Shown here: positions 48,097 through 58,608 of the stretch, piece after piece
Position numbering within the stretch: position 1 is the first letter of the stretch
Layout: each line of letters starts with the position of its first letter
Source: Hofstenia miamia
Lineage: Eukaryota > Xenacoelomorpha > Acoela
Length of the DNA stretch: 64,000 bases
Assembly (NCBI GenBank): GCA_004352715.1
Contig: SCFE01000028.1
Coordinates: 1,401,465-1,465,464, forward strand
Reading direction: 5' to 3'
Position numbers and translations under genes: made by a program
Notes under the pieces: model-generated
What the model was told of the DNA's origin: nothing
Seen by the model: only the letters and a program-made list of their open reading frames with translations
The model's database searches: none

Positions 48097-51000
48097 TTCA
48101 ATATATAAGTTAGGAGGACCTACATAATTCGGCTTGTTCCAGAAAATATTTTTATTTCTGAGCATGACCTGCACCAAATTATCATTAATTATATTGAATG
48201 ACTTGAATTCACGCTGCTCAATTATTTTCCCATTTTGTATATTGAATATTAGCGAAAAACAAATTAAATCTCCGAATTTTTACAATGAAGTGTGGCATGT
48301 ATTTGAAAAACTCTTTTGTAACCCTTTTGTATGTAATGAATGCCCTCTCTGAGAAAACGATCACATAACTTGTTCATTACAGAGATGTCCTCCCACATCA
48401 GAAAATACGGTTTTAAGTAACCAAATAGAATGATTTAAATGATTATCTCATGCAAATGTTAAAATTATTTCCTAAATTTTCTATATACAATTGCAATAAA
48501 TATACACTTTTTAATTATGAAAATATATCCACTAACAGCTATTCAACAACAAAGGCCATTACATCTATTAATGACAATTCCAGTGAATCTACTTTCCACC
48601 AATTAAATTTTTGCTTTAATGACATTTCCGCTTATCTTGAAGTAGGCACTAGTATTCAATAAATCTTTTCAACAATTGATGCAAAATTAGCAACACATAT
48701 ATTTTTGTTAAAAGGATAATGGAATCTCCGAGTCAAAAGTTATCGTCTTGATAACAATACTTTCATGTGCATCTAGTTCCATTTCAGTCTTCAACAAAAG
48801 ATTGGCAATGTAACAGGTGATGTATTCAAAAATCAAAGTTATTGATTTTCTTTTCGGATAGAATCAACAACACAAACAAACATTATTTCTAAACAATCCA
48901 TACGATCGCCATTGGTTATAAGCACATGTAATAACAAGTCCAATCATGCTTTGTAGATAATGGATTTATCAAAAAACAAAAATATATGTGCTGTATACAT
49001 TTTATCTACCCCCAAAATATGTTAATAGAAATAACACATTTGAAATTCTCTATTAAAGGACGAAAAAGTTAGTTGATGATCTGGTTTACAAATATCTTTT
49101 GCAAATTTATCAGATTATGCGAATATTTAGATAACATATTTAATTGCCTCGCGCATAAAATTTAATGAGTCTATTTTATGCAGCACTTTTCATTGAAATG
49201 ACACTCAAGATTCATTGCACGATATTCATCTTTTGTTTTTTCACATTCCGATAAAACTGTCACCATACTGATATCATGAACGATATCTATTAGCAATTTA
49301 AAGCAAAAACTGTTTGTTTTCAAAATGATTGGGACATTGCATGCATTTAAAATTAGTCCACAAGTACATCTTGAATGAGATTGAAGTGTACCTTCATCTA
49401 TTATGAAGTCTACATTATGAAATGTGTACCTACATATCCGCGTTAATATTTAAAAGACAACTATATCAATTTTAATATCATCAATAGAAATGTCCCTTGA
49501 ATCAATTTGCCGTTTACTACTTTCATCTGTCCCATTGTGATTAAAACAGTTAGTGGAGAATTATGCATTACAATTTATTACCATAGGCGGGACACAGTAT
49601 GTAAAGATCAAATAGCATATTTAGTGTTTTCCATTATATATTCATGCAAGAAATTGACATTGGCACCACATGTAGACTAGCAGATTTGAATTTAGAAAAC
49701 CAATTTGGAAGATATTTCAGTTCAAGTGATGTAAGCTTCGGACTATATGTAGATTTAATAAATATGCATATAAATTGCTTCAAGTTAACCCGAATACATT
49801 AGGGCAAACTATATCAGCTGAGAAAAAGACCATGAGTGCATTTTTTTAACAAAAGCACTTTCGTAAGTTTACACATATTTTGCACATATTTTAATTCATC
49901 TCGACTCATTTTCATTAATATTACGAAATCATAACATATTTTATTATAACTATCATAATACTTCTCAATCTTGAGAACTTTAGATTAGGTAAAAACCTTG
50001 TATCTACGCTTACAATTTTGAAGTATGAAATCAAGCTTGAAACTTTTTAGAATGAGGTTTAGATAATTACTCACTCTATACAGTTTTGAAGCATCATATA
50101 TTAGAAACCTTGTATTAAATTTTGCATGAAAAGTACTACTCGATTCCACAGTAAAGAACTTTCTGAATGATATCTTTATGAATAGTAAAATACACATTCT
50201 ATGAAATGAAATGGGACGCAATGCGAGGAAGCTAATCGTCCCAAAGGGCAAGTGAGAACAGAAAAGTGTGTGTGGGTAAAATCTTGAATATAAACAATGT
50301 ACAATGGTATGATTCTAAGCGCATAGGAACGATAACTACATGGTACACACAATTAAGTTATGTAAGTTTTTGGAACTTTGTTTGGAACTAAGAGTTACCT
50401 TTAGTCTTCACTGTTAAATCAAATGGTCATATTCAGCTTTAAGAATATTACCATGTGGTTTAATATGTCAACGATTCATTCACTGATTTTTATTAATAAT
50501 AGAAAAAAGTTATTAATGCTTATCGAAGTCAAAGGATATTTTCGTTGTTGAATTTAATCATAATATCAAGGAATTTAAATAAATATTATACATGTCAGTC
50601 TATCTAGGTACACGTATGGAAAGCATAAAAATGCACTCTCTTTTTCACAATAATAATTATTCAAAGATTAACTAGAAATTCATATATTTAATGAAGTTTG
50701 CTGTTAGATGCATTACTTCAAAAAAGTTGACTGTATCCGGAATTTCCAAAAGGGATGTTAGCCTCGTTCTATCTATCTCCCACTCATTGTATTAGAAGAT
50801 TCTGTAGAACTTTGAGAGTCAACTATAAAGTTGTCTCTAATTTAGAGAAGTGTGTAGACATTGAATGTTTTTTTTCTGCTACGATATTGAATGACTTTCA
50901 AGAAAAATACATCCGAATGATTTTAATTTTAAGCTTTACATTTACAATACTGATTTCTCGTGTGACATATTAATTATGCAATTCTTTTATCAATTTTTGT

Positions 51001-52280
51001 TAACAACATATTTTAAATGGTATCTACGCGTTGAGAAGCATACCAAGTGTAATTGAGAATTTGGGTTAAAGTACAAACTAATGGTGCATTAAATATTAAT
51101 AATTAATTTATGGAATTTAAATAAAAACAAATTTTTCCAGAAAGTAGAATATATTCATATGTTGTGGTTAAATTCTTGCTGATATATCGCAATATTTCAC
51201 AACAGACGACATATACCAGTCAATCCATTACATTGTTGACACTGTTTCGTCCCAGTTTCTCCTGTCAGCTATCAAGTTTTCGTTTGTATTGTAGTTGATT
51301 CAAAACATTTTAAAATAGCTTTCTCTTCAAAGATATTCTCTCTCGACGACCCTGTAATTTTATAGCTTTACTACGAGGTCAAAAATAAAATCAATTCTAG
51401 AAAATTTGGTTTATGAAATAATTATATAGAACTACATAATAAAACATCATCGCAATTAACTAAGAAAATGACACGTTTAAGATTTTGCAGAATAAAGTAA
51501 TTCTTAAAATAAGTTAGTTTGTGTAAACTTGCATAGATTATAAGAACTGAGAAATGCTATTTTGTCTTGAAATATCACAAGAAAATATTTTGTATTTATT
51601 TTTATATAATAAAAGAAAAATTTCAGGAGAAACATATTTTCATGAAGTTGGAACAAGCGAAGCAAATGAGAAAAAAACGAACCGACTTGATATCTTAATT
51701 GCAACTGTCTCATCAGCTAACTACATATCTTATTAATAAAATTACTGATGTTATCTTTTAACTACTCTATTTCAGCAATTTCATGGTAGTACACTAAAAA
51801 ATATAATAATGTTAACCATTGTAAGCAGATCCCAATATTTCAGGTCACACTTTCTGCAGATTCCTAATCTATTCAACATTTTTTGAATTAAATATCTACT
51901 ACTATTTCAAAATTGATTCTTCTTCACAAAAAAGTTATTTTGTAATATTATGTAATTAATAACTACCATACGTAAAATTTACAAACATTTTATATGCATC
52001 AGTAACTTCTGTTAACAAAATATTAACGACTGAAATGTTTATTTTGGTAAAATCTAGCAGTTAAAAACATCTTTATCTCAATAAACTGTTTCGTAAACTC
52101 TTAAGCACATTATCTAGTACTTACAGGCATCTAAGATGAGAATTAATGAACTTAGAGTAGAAAGACTTTTTATACACAGTAGCCTAATCAAAACTTGAAG
52201 TAATGTATCTTTATTATTATATGATCGTTTAAATTATGTCTAAATGTACATCAACTAGGGTTCCTAAAAAAGGGGTAGGG
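48097..52280. other. Long AT-rich non-coding stretch
   Basis: About 4.2 kb with no supportable feature. The 72-88 codon frames at 48134, 49985 and 50755 lack recognisable domains. Confidence 0.45.
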
Positions 52281-52350
52281 CATCATTTTGTCCCATTGGA
52301 TTTGGTCTGTGCCTCCTGAAATGTTCTGGTCCCATGTCATGATTTTTATT
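52281..52350 (-). repeat. GGGACT repeat family, partial copy on the minus strand
   Basis: The complement reads ACATGGGACCAGAACATTTC and CAATGGGAC, matching the right half of the copies at 22912-23130 and 34075-34280. Confidence 0.4.
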
Positions 52351-53230
52351 ATTGGGAAGATTCCAATTAATGTATGTTAGAAATTGCTTCAAAAAGGTAT
52401 GCATAGGATTGGTTGTGAATACCCTCTAAATATTTTACAATTTACTAAAATAAGCAGAAGAATATAATCATCAAAAAGGCAAATTACCTCATTCAATAAC
52501 TAAGAAAATTTTATCAATTATGACTTAATGTGGGACAATAGTTAAATTACACTATATTCCTTCAGCAGAAATAAGGTCAGTTTGTTTAAAATACATTTTG
52601 ATTTATGACCAAAACTCGAATTGAGATGAATTTTGAGCATAATTTTAAAAACTTTATTAGTGCGCATATAATATAAGTAGCTAATGAATACATCTAATTT
52701 AACTTTACTTCTTACTTAATTAGAAATCCCCTCCTGGGCTTTTGTCTGAATTATTTTTAATATATAATGGTTGGGATGAAACTATTTTTTTATTAAAATT
52801 AACTAGTGATCATTATAATAAAGCAGACGTCATTCTTAAAATTAACAATAAATTACAGAAGTGTCATAGACAGGAAAGGAAGATGATGGATGAGGAACTT
52901 TCCTCTTAGCTGATTATACATGTAATCTAACAGGTGCATTGCCAAAAATAAAAAATAATAATTCCATGCTATGCGTTTTCATATTCAGAAAAAGCTTTTG
53001 TATTCAGGTGCAATTTTATTTCTAGTTTTTTTCCATTAACTTTTTATTAATATTGATTTTGTTTTTATTTCTAATGTTATAACCTTCCATAAACACTTGT
53101 CAAGAGCAGAATAAATTTCACATATATTCAGATATAGATACCGCTTCCTTTCACAAAAAAGTATTATTTGAATTTTTTATTTCACCCATCTTTTGGTGAT
53201 TTTAAATTCATTCAGGTAATATATTTTAGT
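52351..53230. other. AT-rich non-coding stretch
   Basis: Nothing recognisable. Confidence 0.45.
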
Positions 53231-53260
53231 GCATGCATGCATGCATATATATATATATAT
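53231..53260. repeat. (GCAT)n then (AT)n simple repeat at a gap edge
   Basis: GCATGCATGCATGCAT passes into an AT run that stops at the N gap. Confidence 0.9.
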
Positions 53261-53808
53261 NNNNNNNNNNNNNNNNNNNNNNNNNNNNNNNNNNNNNNNN
53301 NNNNNNNNNNNNNNNNNNNNNNNNNNNNNNNNNNNNNNNNNNNNNNNNNNNNNNNNNNNNNNNNNNNNNNNNNNNNNNNNNNNNNNNNNNNNNNNNNNNN
53401 NNNNNNNNNNNNNNNNNNNNNNNNNNNNNNNNNNNNNNNNNNNNNNNNNNNNNNNNNNNNNNNNNNNNNNNNNNNNNNNNNNNNNNNNNNNNNNNNNNNN
53501 NNNNNNNNNNNNNNNNNNNNNNNNNNNNNNNNNNNNNNNNNNNNNNNNNNNNNNNNNNNNNNNNNNNNNNNNNNNNNNNNNNNNNNNNNNNNNNNNNNNN
53601 NNNNNNNNNNNNNNNNNNNNNNNNNNNNNNNNNNNNNNNNNNNNNNNNNNNNNNNNNNNNNNNNNNNNNNNNNNNNNNNNNNNNNNNNNNNNNNNNNNNN
53701 NNNNNNNNNNNNNNNNNNNNNNNNNNNNNNNNNNNNNNNNNNNNNNNNNNNNNNNNNNNNNNNNNNNNNNNNNNNNNNNNNNNNNNNNNNNNNNNNNNNN
53801 NNNNNNNN
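53261..53808. other. Assembly gap, 548 N
   Basis: Removes the C-terminal half of the Tc1 transposase that reads into it from the right. The missing 170 or so codons would need about 510 bp. Confidence 0.95.
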
Positions 53809-54321
53809 TAATTGCTGACCTTTGTCCCTCCGAACATACTGACGACGGCATGGAAGTAATTCAATTTTACTTTCGTCAGTAAAAATAATTTTACTCCAAT
53901 CGACATCGTTGAAGTTTTCTCTGGCCTTGCACCACGTTAACCGCCTCTTCATTAACTTTTTTGTTAACTGCGGTTTTTTAACAGCGACTCTTCCAAAACG
54001 CTTGTTGTCTCTTAACACTCGTTTCACAGTTGAAACGGACACCTTTTCATGAAATCCACATTCACGGCGTAGTTGATTAGCTGTCAAAAATGGATCCTTT
54101 TTAGAAGCAATTACCAATTTGGTCTTTTCACGTGAACTGAGCTTCGATGGTGTGCATGTTTTAGATTTGTTTTTGAGCCCTTCACCTCTATTATGCTTAG
54201 AAATGATATTTTTAATGGCACATCTGCTGATTCTTAATTCTCTGGATATCTCGCGTTGAGATTTGCCTTGTTCATGGAACTCAACAGTCAAGGCTCTCTT
54301 AGTCAATGAAATAGTAGGCAT
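53809..54321 (-). CDS. Tc1 transposase, N-terminal half (runs into gap)
   Basis: One hundred seventy-one codons without a stop. Residues 1-50 form the first paired-like helix-turn-helix (EFHEQGKSQREISRELRISR then AIKNIIS). Residues 60-115 form the second (LTANQLRRECGF ... VSTVKRVL). The catalytic domain starts at about 140 with WSKIIFTDESKIELL, whose D149 is the first catalytic aspartate of the DDE triad. Tc1 transposases of about 340 residues bind the terminal repeats and insert at TA. The start at 54321 is chosen because it precedes the first helix and follows the terminal repeats by a normal distance. The gap takes the remaining two catalytic residues. Activity cannot be judged. Confidence 0.85.
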
Positions 54322-54428
54322 TCTAAAGAGAAAATGAACCTAAACATTTTAACCATTCAATACATTGAAAGCTTACCGAAAATAATTGTCGATAAAGCAG
54401 AATTGTCAAGAATCAGCCAATTAAATAA

Positions 54429-54451
54429 GTGGTCTAAAATAGACGATCGAC
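54429..54451 (-). promoter_or_regulatory. Inner transposase-binding repeat of the Tc1 element
   Basis: GTGGTCTAAAATAGACGATC matches the outer terminus motif GTGGACTAAAATAGATGACC at 54615, 186 bp away, in direct orientation. This is the inverted-repeat/direct-repeat arrangement known from Sleeping Beauty-like Tc1 elements. Confidence 0.7.
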
Positions 54452-54614
54452 GTAATTTATATACAATGTGTCTGTTTGTTGTGTCCCCAAATAATTTTGA
54501 AACTCTGACACACACACAAACACAGTGAAGACTCCTACATAAAAACATATTTTTTAATTTCTTCAGATATATTGTTCCTAATCGTTTGAATGCTCAAAAT
54601 AAATATATTTTTAG

Positions 54615-54641
54615 GTGGACTAAAATAGATGACCGACACTG
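54615..54641 (-). promoter_or_regulatory. Outer terminal repeat of the Tc1 element
   Basis: GTGGACTAAAATAGATGACC continues to CACTG at 54641 and is followed by TA. Confidence 0.75.
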
Positions 54642-54655
54642 TATATATATATATA

Positions 54656-55316
54656 GTATTGTATTGTATTGTATCCACGCTTTACTTCCTGTATGCAGCA
54701 CAAAGTACCATGTAAAAAGGAAAGTTGGAAAATTTCAATAGAAACATTATTATAGGAACCGGGGGAGAGTTCCATTATTAATATATTCTGGTAGAAAGGT
54801 TTTGCACCGTCGTACATCTTTTTTCTTATCTAGAATAACTTTAGTCCGAGTATTGTGTTTAGAGAACTTCATTCTTTCATGTATGGGATGATGATTATTA
54901 TTATAAATTTTCCAGGCGTATCTTTTAAACGTTTCGTTGAAAGAACTGTTAATGATATCAATAAGCTCGTTTTTACTAATGGTAGACAGTTTGGAAAACA
55001 ATTTGAGAGGCTTCCGCAAGGATTTTCTGTTGTTTTTCGAAATTCCTGGTACCTACACCGCAGAAGCATATGTGTATATTGGCTTAATGTAAGTTTCAAA
55101 AATCATTCCAATTCAAATTCTTATTTATTTTAATACCCAGGTACTTTACTACGGTATTTACCTGAAGTTCAAGGCCATTGCATTTAATTGAATTATTTAA
55201 TAAAGGGATCATTTTTGAGTTCTTGATATTCGCATGCTTACATACCAATACCGTTGATTTTGCTTCATTAATTATCAGTTGTTTGTTTTTGACAATTGTA
55301 TGACATCATTAATATT
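54656..55316 (-). pseudogene. LINE reverse transcriptase 3' part with (AATAC)n tail
   Basis: On the minus strand the frames read NEAKSTVLV (near 55265) and then NTVVKYLGIKINKNLNWNDF (about 55150-55095), the YLG-I motif before the thumb. Next come KLFSKLSTISKNELIDIINS (near 54980), then KVILDKKKDVRRCKTFLPEY (near 54835-54780) and the final C-terminal segment. Frameshifts and stops intervene, so the copy is dead. It ends in about four AATAC units (54656-54673, GTATT on the plus strand), a simple-repeat tail as in CR1/L2-type LINEs. Fourteen AT-rich bases separate this tail from the Tc1 terminus at 54641. Upstream it runs into a (TC)n tract and a gap. Confidence 0.7.
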
Positions 55317-55331
55317 TCTCTCTCTCTCTCT
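55317..55331. repeat. (TC)n microsatellite at a gap edge
   Basis: About seven TC units, interrupted by the gap. Confidence 0.85.
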
Positions 55332-55434
55332 NNNNNNNNNNNNNNNNNNNNNNNNNNNNNNNNNNNNNNNNNNNNNNNNNNNNNNNNNNNNNNNNNNNNN
55401 NNNNNNNNNNNNNNNNNNNNNNNNNNNNNNNNNN
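55332..55434. other. Assembly gap, 103 N
   Basis: Bounded by (TC)n on the left and ATATAAAT-type simple DNA on the right. Confidence 0.95.
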
Positions 55435-55777
55435 ATATATATAAATATAATATATTTATATATATATATGAAATATATATATAAATATATATACATACAT
55501 ATACAGTACTGGAAATATGTATTCGACCACCTTGTTATTTTGAATAAATATTGAACATTCATTGGAAAGAGTACGCCTAAAATTAAAACTAAGTGTTGCT
55601 TTGATTAAGAAAGGAAAATTTGTATGTTTAATACCATAAAATGTGTAGAATAACAATTGACTATTAATTTTTAATAAAAATTATAAACTTGTAGTTGAAA
55701 AATGTATTCGGCCAACTGAAAAAATTTTAACAAATGAGCAAATCCGAAAAAAGTAAATTCAAAATAAGATACATAAA

Positions 55778-56232
55778 TTAATAATTGAGGCAATACAACC
55801 ATTTAACAACAAAGTTGTCTCTTCTAATATTTTGTAGGGTGTCCCTTTGAGCGAATAACACCTTCAAGGCTATTGAAACAAAGTCAATAATGCTGTTGGG
55901 AATTTCATAAAATTTTTTCTTTATTGCATTCCAAAGCTCGTCTTCAGTGTGAAGAGTATGCTGTCCAATTCGATATTTGACCTCTTTCCACATATTTTCG
56001 ATAATGTTAAGATCTGGAGATTGGCCAGGCCAGCCAGCAAGGATAGCAACCCCATTATTGTGGAGGAAATTTTTCATTTCTTTTAAGGTATGACATGGAG
56101 CACCATCCTGCTGATATATTGATCACTTGTAAGGAGTGGCAAGAGTTCCTTTTCTAGAATCCGAGCATATTAAGAGCTTAGGAGAGTACCAGTGATGTGA
56201 ACAATTTGGCGAAAGCCACACTTTTATATTGG
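55778..56232 (-). pseudogene. Tc1 transposase, C-terminal part
   Basis: Follows the MITE insertion point on the minus strand. The second catalytic aspartate lies in QQDGAPCHTLKEMK (near 56112) and the glutamate in WPGQSPDLNIIENMW (near 55995). Counting codons gives 35 residues between them, not the usual 34 of Tc1/Sleeping Beauty. A stop and a frame change lie upstream of QQDG, between 56130 and 56215, so the copy is inactive. The C-terminal tail to the stop at 55778 is intact. It pairs with the N-terminal pieces at 57243-58263, from which it is separated by the inserted hAT MITE. Confidence 0.85.
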
Positions 56233-57242
56233 ACCCCATACAGTGATGTCCCTTTAAATATTTTTTACAGGAAAATATATATTTAAAGGAAAGGATAAAA
56301 ATTTAAAGGATCCTTTTAAATTATTACACTATTAGTATTACAAGTATTACAATATTACACTATGAAAGAATTACAAACTATATATTGGAAAACATGGAAA
56401 TTACAATTTACAAATCCAATAGCACAAATATTGCAATCAAAGCTTGGGGTTTTCTTTTATAATCTATTACGTTGGTTCTGTGCAAAGATTATACCATAAA
56501 AGACATCAAATTTATGGAATGCACCAAGTGAACAATATGATGTGGGATGCTGTGAAATGTGTTAGTTGAAAAATATTGAAGAAACACTGATAATGAGGAA
56601 GATCGTTTGGTTGTAATAGATGATGCAAAACTGTTAACACAAAAAGACCACTTTTATTGCTTCTGACATAGTGTTGGTGAAATTGCAGTTATTCATTTAG
56701 TGAAGTGAATTAATTTCTCTCCCAAATGCTAGATGGGTTGGGCATAGTAGTGGAGAATTTTTTTAAAAAGTACCCCACGGCAGCATCATTTTGCTACCGC
56801 TTATCACCACAGAAATACAAAAATCATCGCGGTATACCGCAGTGACTCTATGTTGCCGCATTTAGCGCAAAATCCTTATTCATATAAGCTTAACTGCTTA
56901 AAGGTTACTAAAGTTTTACCGCTAGGCATTCTTTTCATCAAAATTACAAATTCTAATAATTAAAATTTTATTTCTCCTACAAAATTTGTTACTTTAACAT
57001 TAATTTATCCTGAAATTCACAATGTACTTTCTTTGGTAAGTGTTTGGATGGCTGAAAGTTAAAAAAAATTATCCTGGTTAGGACTTTATGACCCAAATAT
57101 TTCCTGTAAAAAATACACAATTTTTACAGGATACTTTAAAGAATTTCCTTTAAAAGGATTATCATTAAAGGCAAAGAAAATTTACAGGATCCTTTAAATA
57201 TTCCCTTAAAGTAAAATAGAAATGAACATCATTGACCCCATA
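56233..57242. mobile_element. hAT-type MITE inserted in the Tc1 transposase gene
   Basis: The 994-bp core (56241-57234) starts CAGTGATGTCCCTTTAAATA and ends with a segment whose complement is CAATGATGTTCATTTC. ACCCCATA flanks both sides exactly (56233-56240 and 57235-57242), an 8-bp target duplication. Removing core plus one octamer rejoins the Tc1 coding sequence within its conserved VMVWG motif. Subterminal words related to TTTAAAGGATCC occur several times at both ends. No transposase is encoded. The centre contains a GC-richer patch (CATCGCGGTATACCGCAGTG near 56825), which may be a further nested piece. Confidence 0.9.
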
Positions 57243-57722
57243 CCATTACAGGCTTCCCACCATAATTCATGGTCTCCCGACTAAGTTGAGGCAAGAATCT
57301 GAACTTCTGCTTAGTTGGTCTCTTTATCAAAATTCCTTTCGATGAGTATAGCTCAAATCTTGACTCATCTGAAAATATAGCATTAGACCAATTTGCAGAT
57401 GAATTGTCTCTCATTAAATTGGCCCACCTCACCCGGCCTAATCCTTGCTTTGAGGTTAAGAATGGCTTTCTGGATGCCACGAAAGTCTCAATTGAGTACT
57501 CCTTCAGAATGCTTCGCCCAGTTCTTGCTGTCATAAGGTGACCATCAGCCCATACCTTGCAAAATTCCTCTGAAGTCTTTCTGGGATTTCGCTTTGAAAG
57601 GCAAATAAGAGCTTATTGGGAACTTTTGGAAGTCTTCTTTGGTCTTCTGGATTTCGGCTTAGGGCAATGATGTTGTCAGAAGTGAAATGTCTGATGATAT
57701 CCCCGACAGTACTTCGAGGTAG
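57243..57722 (-). pseudogene. Tc1 transposase, middle part (left contig)
   Basis: Contains the second DNA-binding region and the first catalytic block, NAIFSDESRFELYSSKG, then GGKPVMVWG at the MITE junction. Bases 57335-57722 repeat 57744-58131 beyond the short N gap, so the segment appears twice. A frame change separates it from the N-terminal part. Confidence 0.8.
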
Positions 57723-57743
57723 NNNNNNNNNNNNNNNNNNNNN
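57723..57743. other. Assembly gap, 21 N, between overlapping contig ends
   Basis: The 388 bp before it equal the 388 bp ending at 58131, offset by 409. The contigs overlap and should probably be merged. Confidence 0.9.
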
Positions 57744-58263
57744 CCTTTCGATGAGTATAGCTCAAATCTTGACTCATCTGAAAATATAGCATTAGACCAA
57801 TTTGCAGATGAATTGTCTCTCATTAAATTGGCCCACCTCACCCGGCCTAATCCTTGCTTTGAGGTTAAGAATGGCTTTCTGGATGCCACGAAAGTCTCAA
57901 TTGAGTACTCCTTCAGAATGCTTCGCCCAGTTCTTGCTGTCATAAGGTGACCATCAGCCCATACCTTGCAAAATTCCTCTGAAGTCTTTCTGGGATTTCG
58001 CTTTGAAAGGCAAATAAGAGCTTATTGGGAACTTTTGGAAGTCTTCTTTGGTCTTCTGGATTTCGGCTTAGGGCAATGATGTTGTCAGAAGTGAAATGTC
58101 TGATGATATCCCCGACAGTACTTCGAGGTAGCTCTACAAGTAGGGCTATATTACAATGATTCATCCCTTCCAAATGCTTGGAGATAATCAACTCGCGGAT
58201 GGCAAGAGGTAAGTAACCAGGCAGCATATATGGCGAAGAAAGACTGTTATTAGACATTTTCAA
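57744..58263 (-). pseudogene. Tc1 transposase, N-terminal part (right contig)
   Basis: Starts at the methionine at 58263 (MKMSNNSLSS). The first helix-turn-helix follows at residues 20-60 (LIISKHLEGMNHCNIALLVE then LPRSTVGDIIRHF). The frame is lost near 57990-57940 and resumes as TGRSILKEYSIETFVASRKP with the first catalytic block FSDESRFELY near 57760. Together with 55778-56232 it accounts for a whole Tc1 transposase. At least one frameshift lies within it, so it is inactive regardless of the MITE. Confidence 0.8.
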
Positions 58264-58348
58264 TATAAATAGACTGAAAAAAGCTCAACCATTGAAATTT
58301 TTTACAGATTTTCTGATTTGGTCTGAAGTGGCCGAATATATTTTTCCA

Positions 58349-58578
58349 AAAAATTATTAGCTAACTACAAGCATTGTAGCATTTCTCTTTTTAAAGCAAA
58401 CGGCGATAATTATGTCTCAACATTGATGAATTCCTCTTTCTGCAACCCCAAATCTAGTTAAAAAATAACTGACATTCTTGGCGTCCACTTCTTAGAAATA
58501 TTTAGTGTCAATTTTAAAAGTAATATGCAGAAAATTTTTTTCTGAATTTTTGTTTTAGCCTTACATATAACGTCTTTA
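58349..58578. other. Non-coding spacer
   Basis: The outer right terminus of the Tc1 element was expected about 186 bp beyond 58328 but is not visible here. Confidence 0.4.
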
Positions 58579-58608
58579 NNNNNNNNNNNNNNNNNNNNNN
58601 NNNNNNNN
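58579..58608. other. Assembly gap, 30 N
   Basis: Separates the Tc1 flank from the LINE endonuclease part. Confidence 0.95.

Larger units (their letters stand above)
53809..54641 (-). mobile_element. Tc1-type transposon, 5' half
   Basis: Read on the minus strand, the element starts at 54641 with CAGTGTCGGTCATCTATTTT followed by AGTCCACC, next to a TA dinucleotide (54642-54643), the target of Tc1/mariner elements. A second, inner copy of the terminal motif lies at 54429-54451. About 100 bp further in, the transposase gene begins. The other end is lost in the gap, and no matching terminus is visible to its left. Confidence 0.8.
55504..58348 (-). mobile_element. Tc1-type transposon (35 residues between last D and E), interrupted by a MITE
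   Basis: The left terminus CAGTACTGGAAATATGTATT with TTCGACCACC lies at 55504, next to TA. An inner direct copy (AATGTATTCGGCCA) is at 55701. At the right, the inner repeat reads GTGGCCGAATATATTTTTCC (58328-58348). The outer right end was not found before the gap at 58579. The transposase is on the minus strand in several pieces. Subtracting the MITE with its duplicated octamer (1,002 bp) and the contig overlap with gap (409 bp) from the visible 2,845 bp leaves about 1.43 kb. With the missing outer end this gives about 1.6 kb, the normal Tc1 length. Confidence 0.8.

Noticed and set aside
53168-53906. Frames of about 200 codons on both strands
   Set aside because: They run through the 548-N gap. 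The only real coding signal is the Tc1 frame at 53809-54321.
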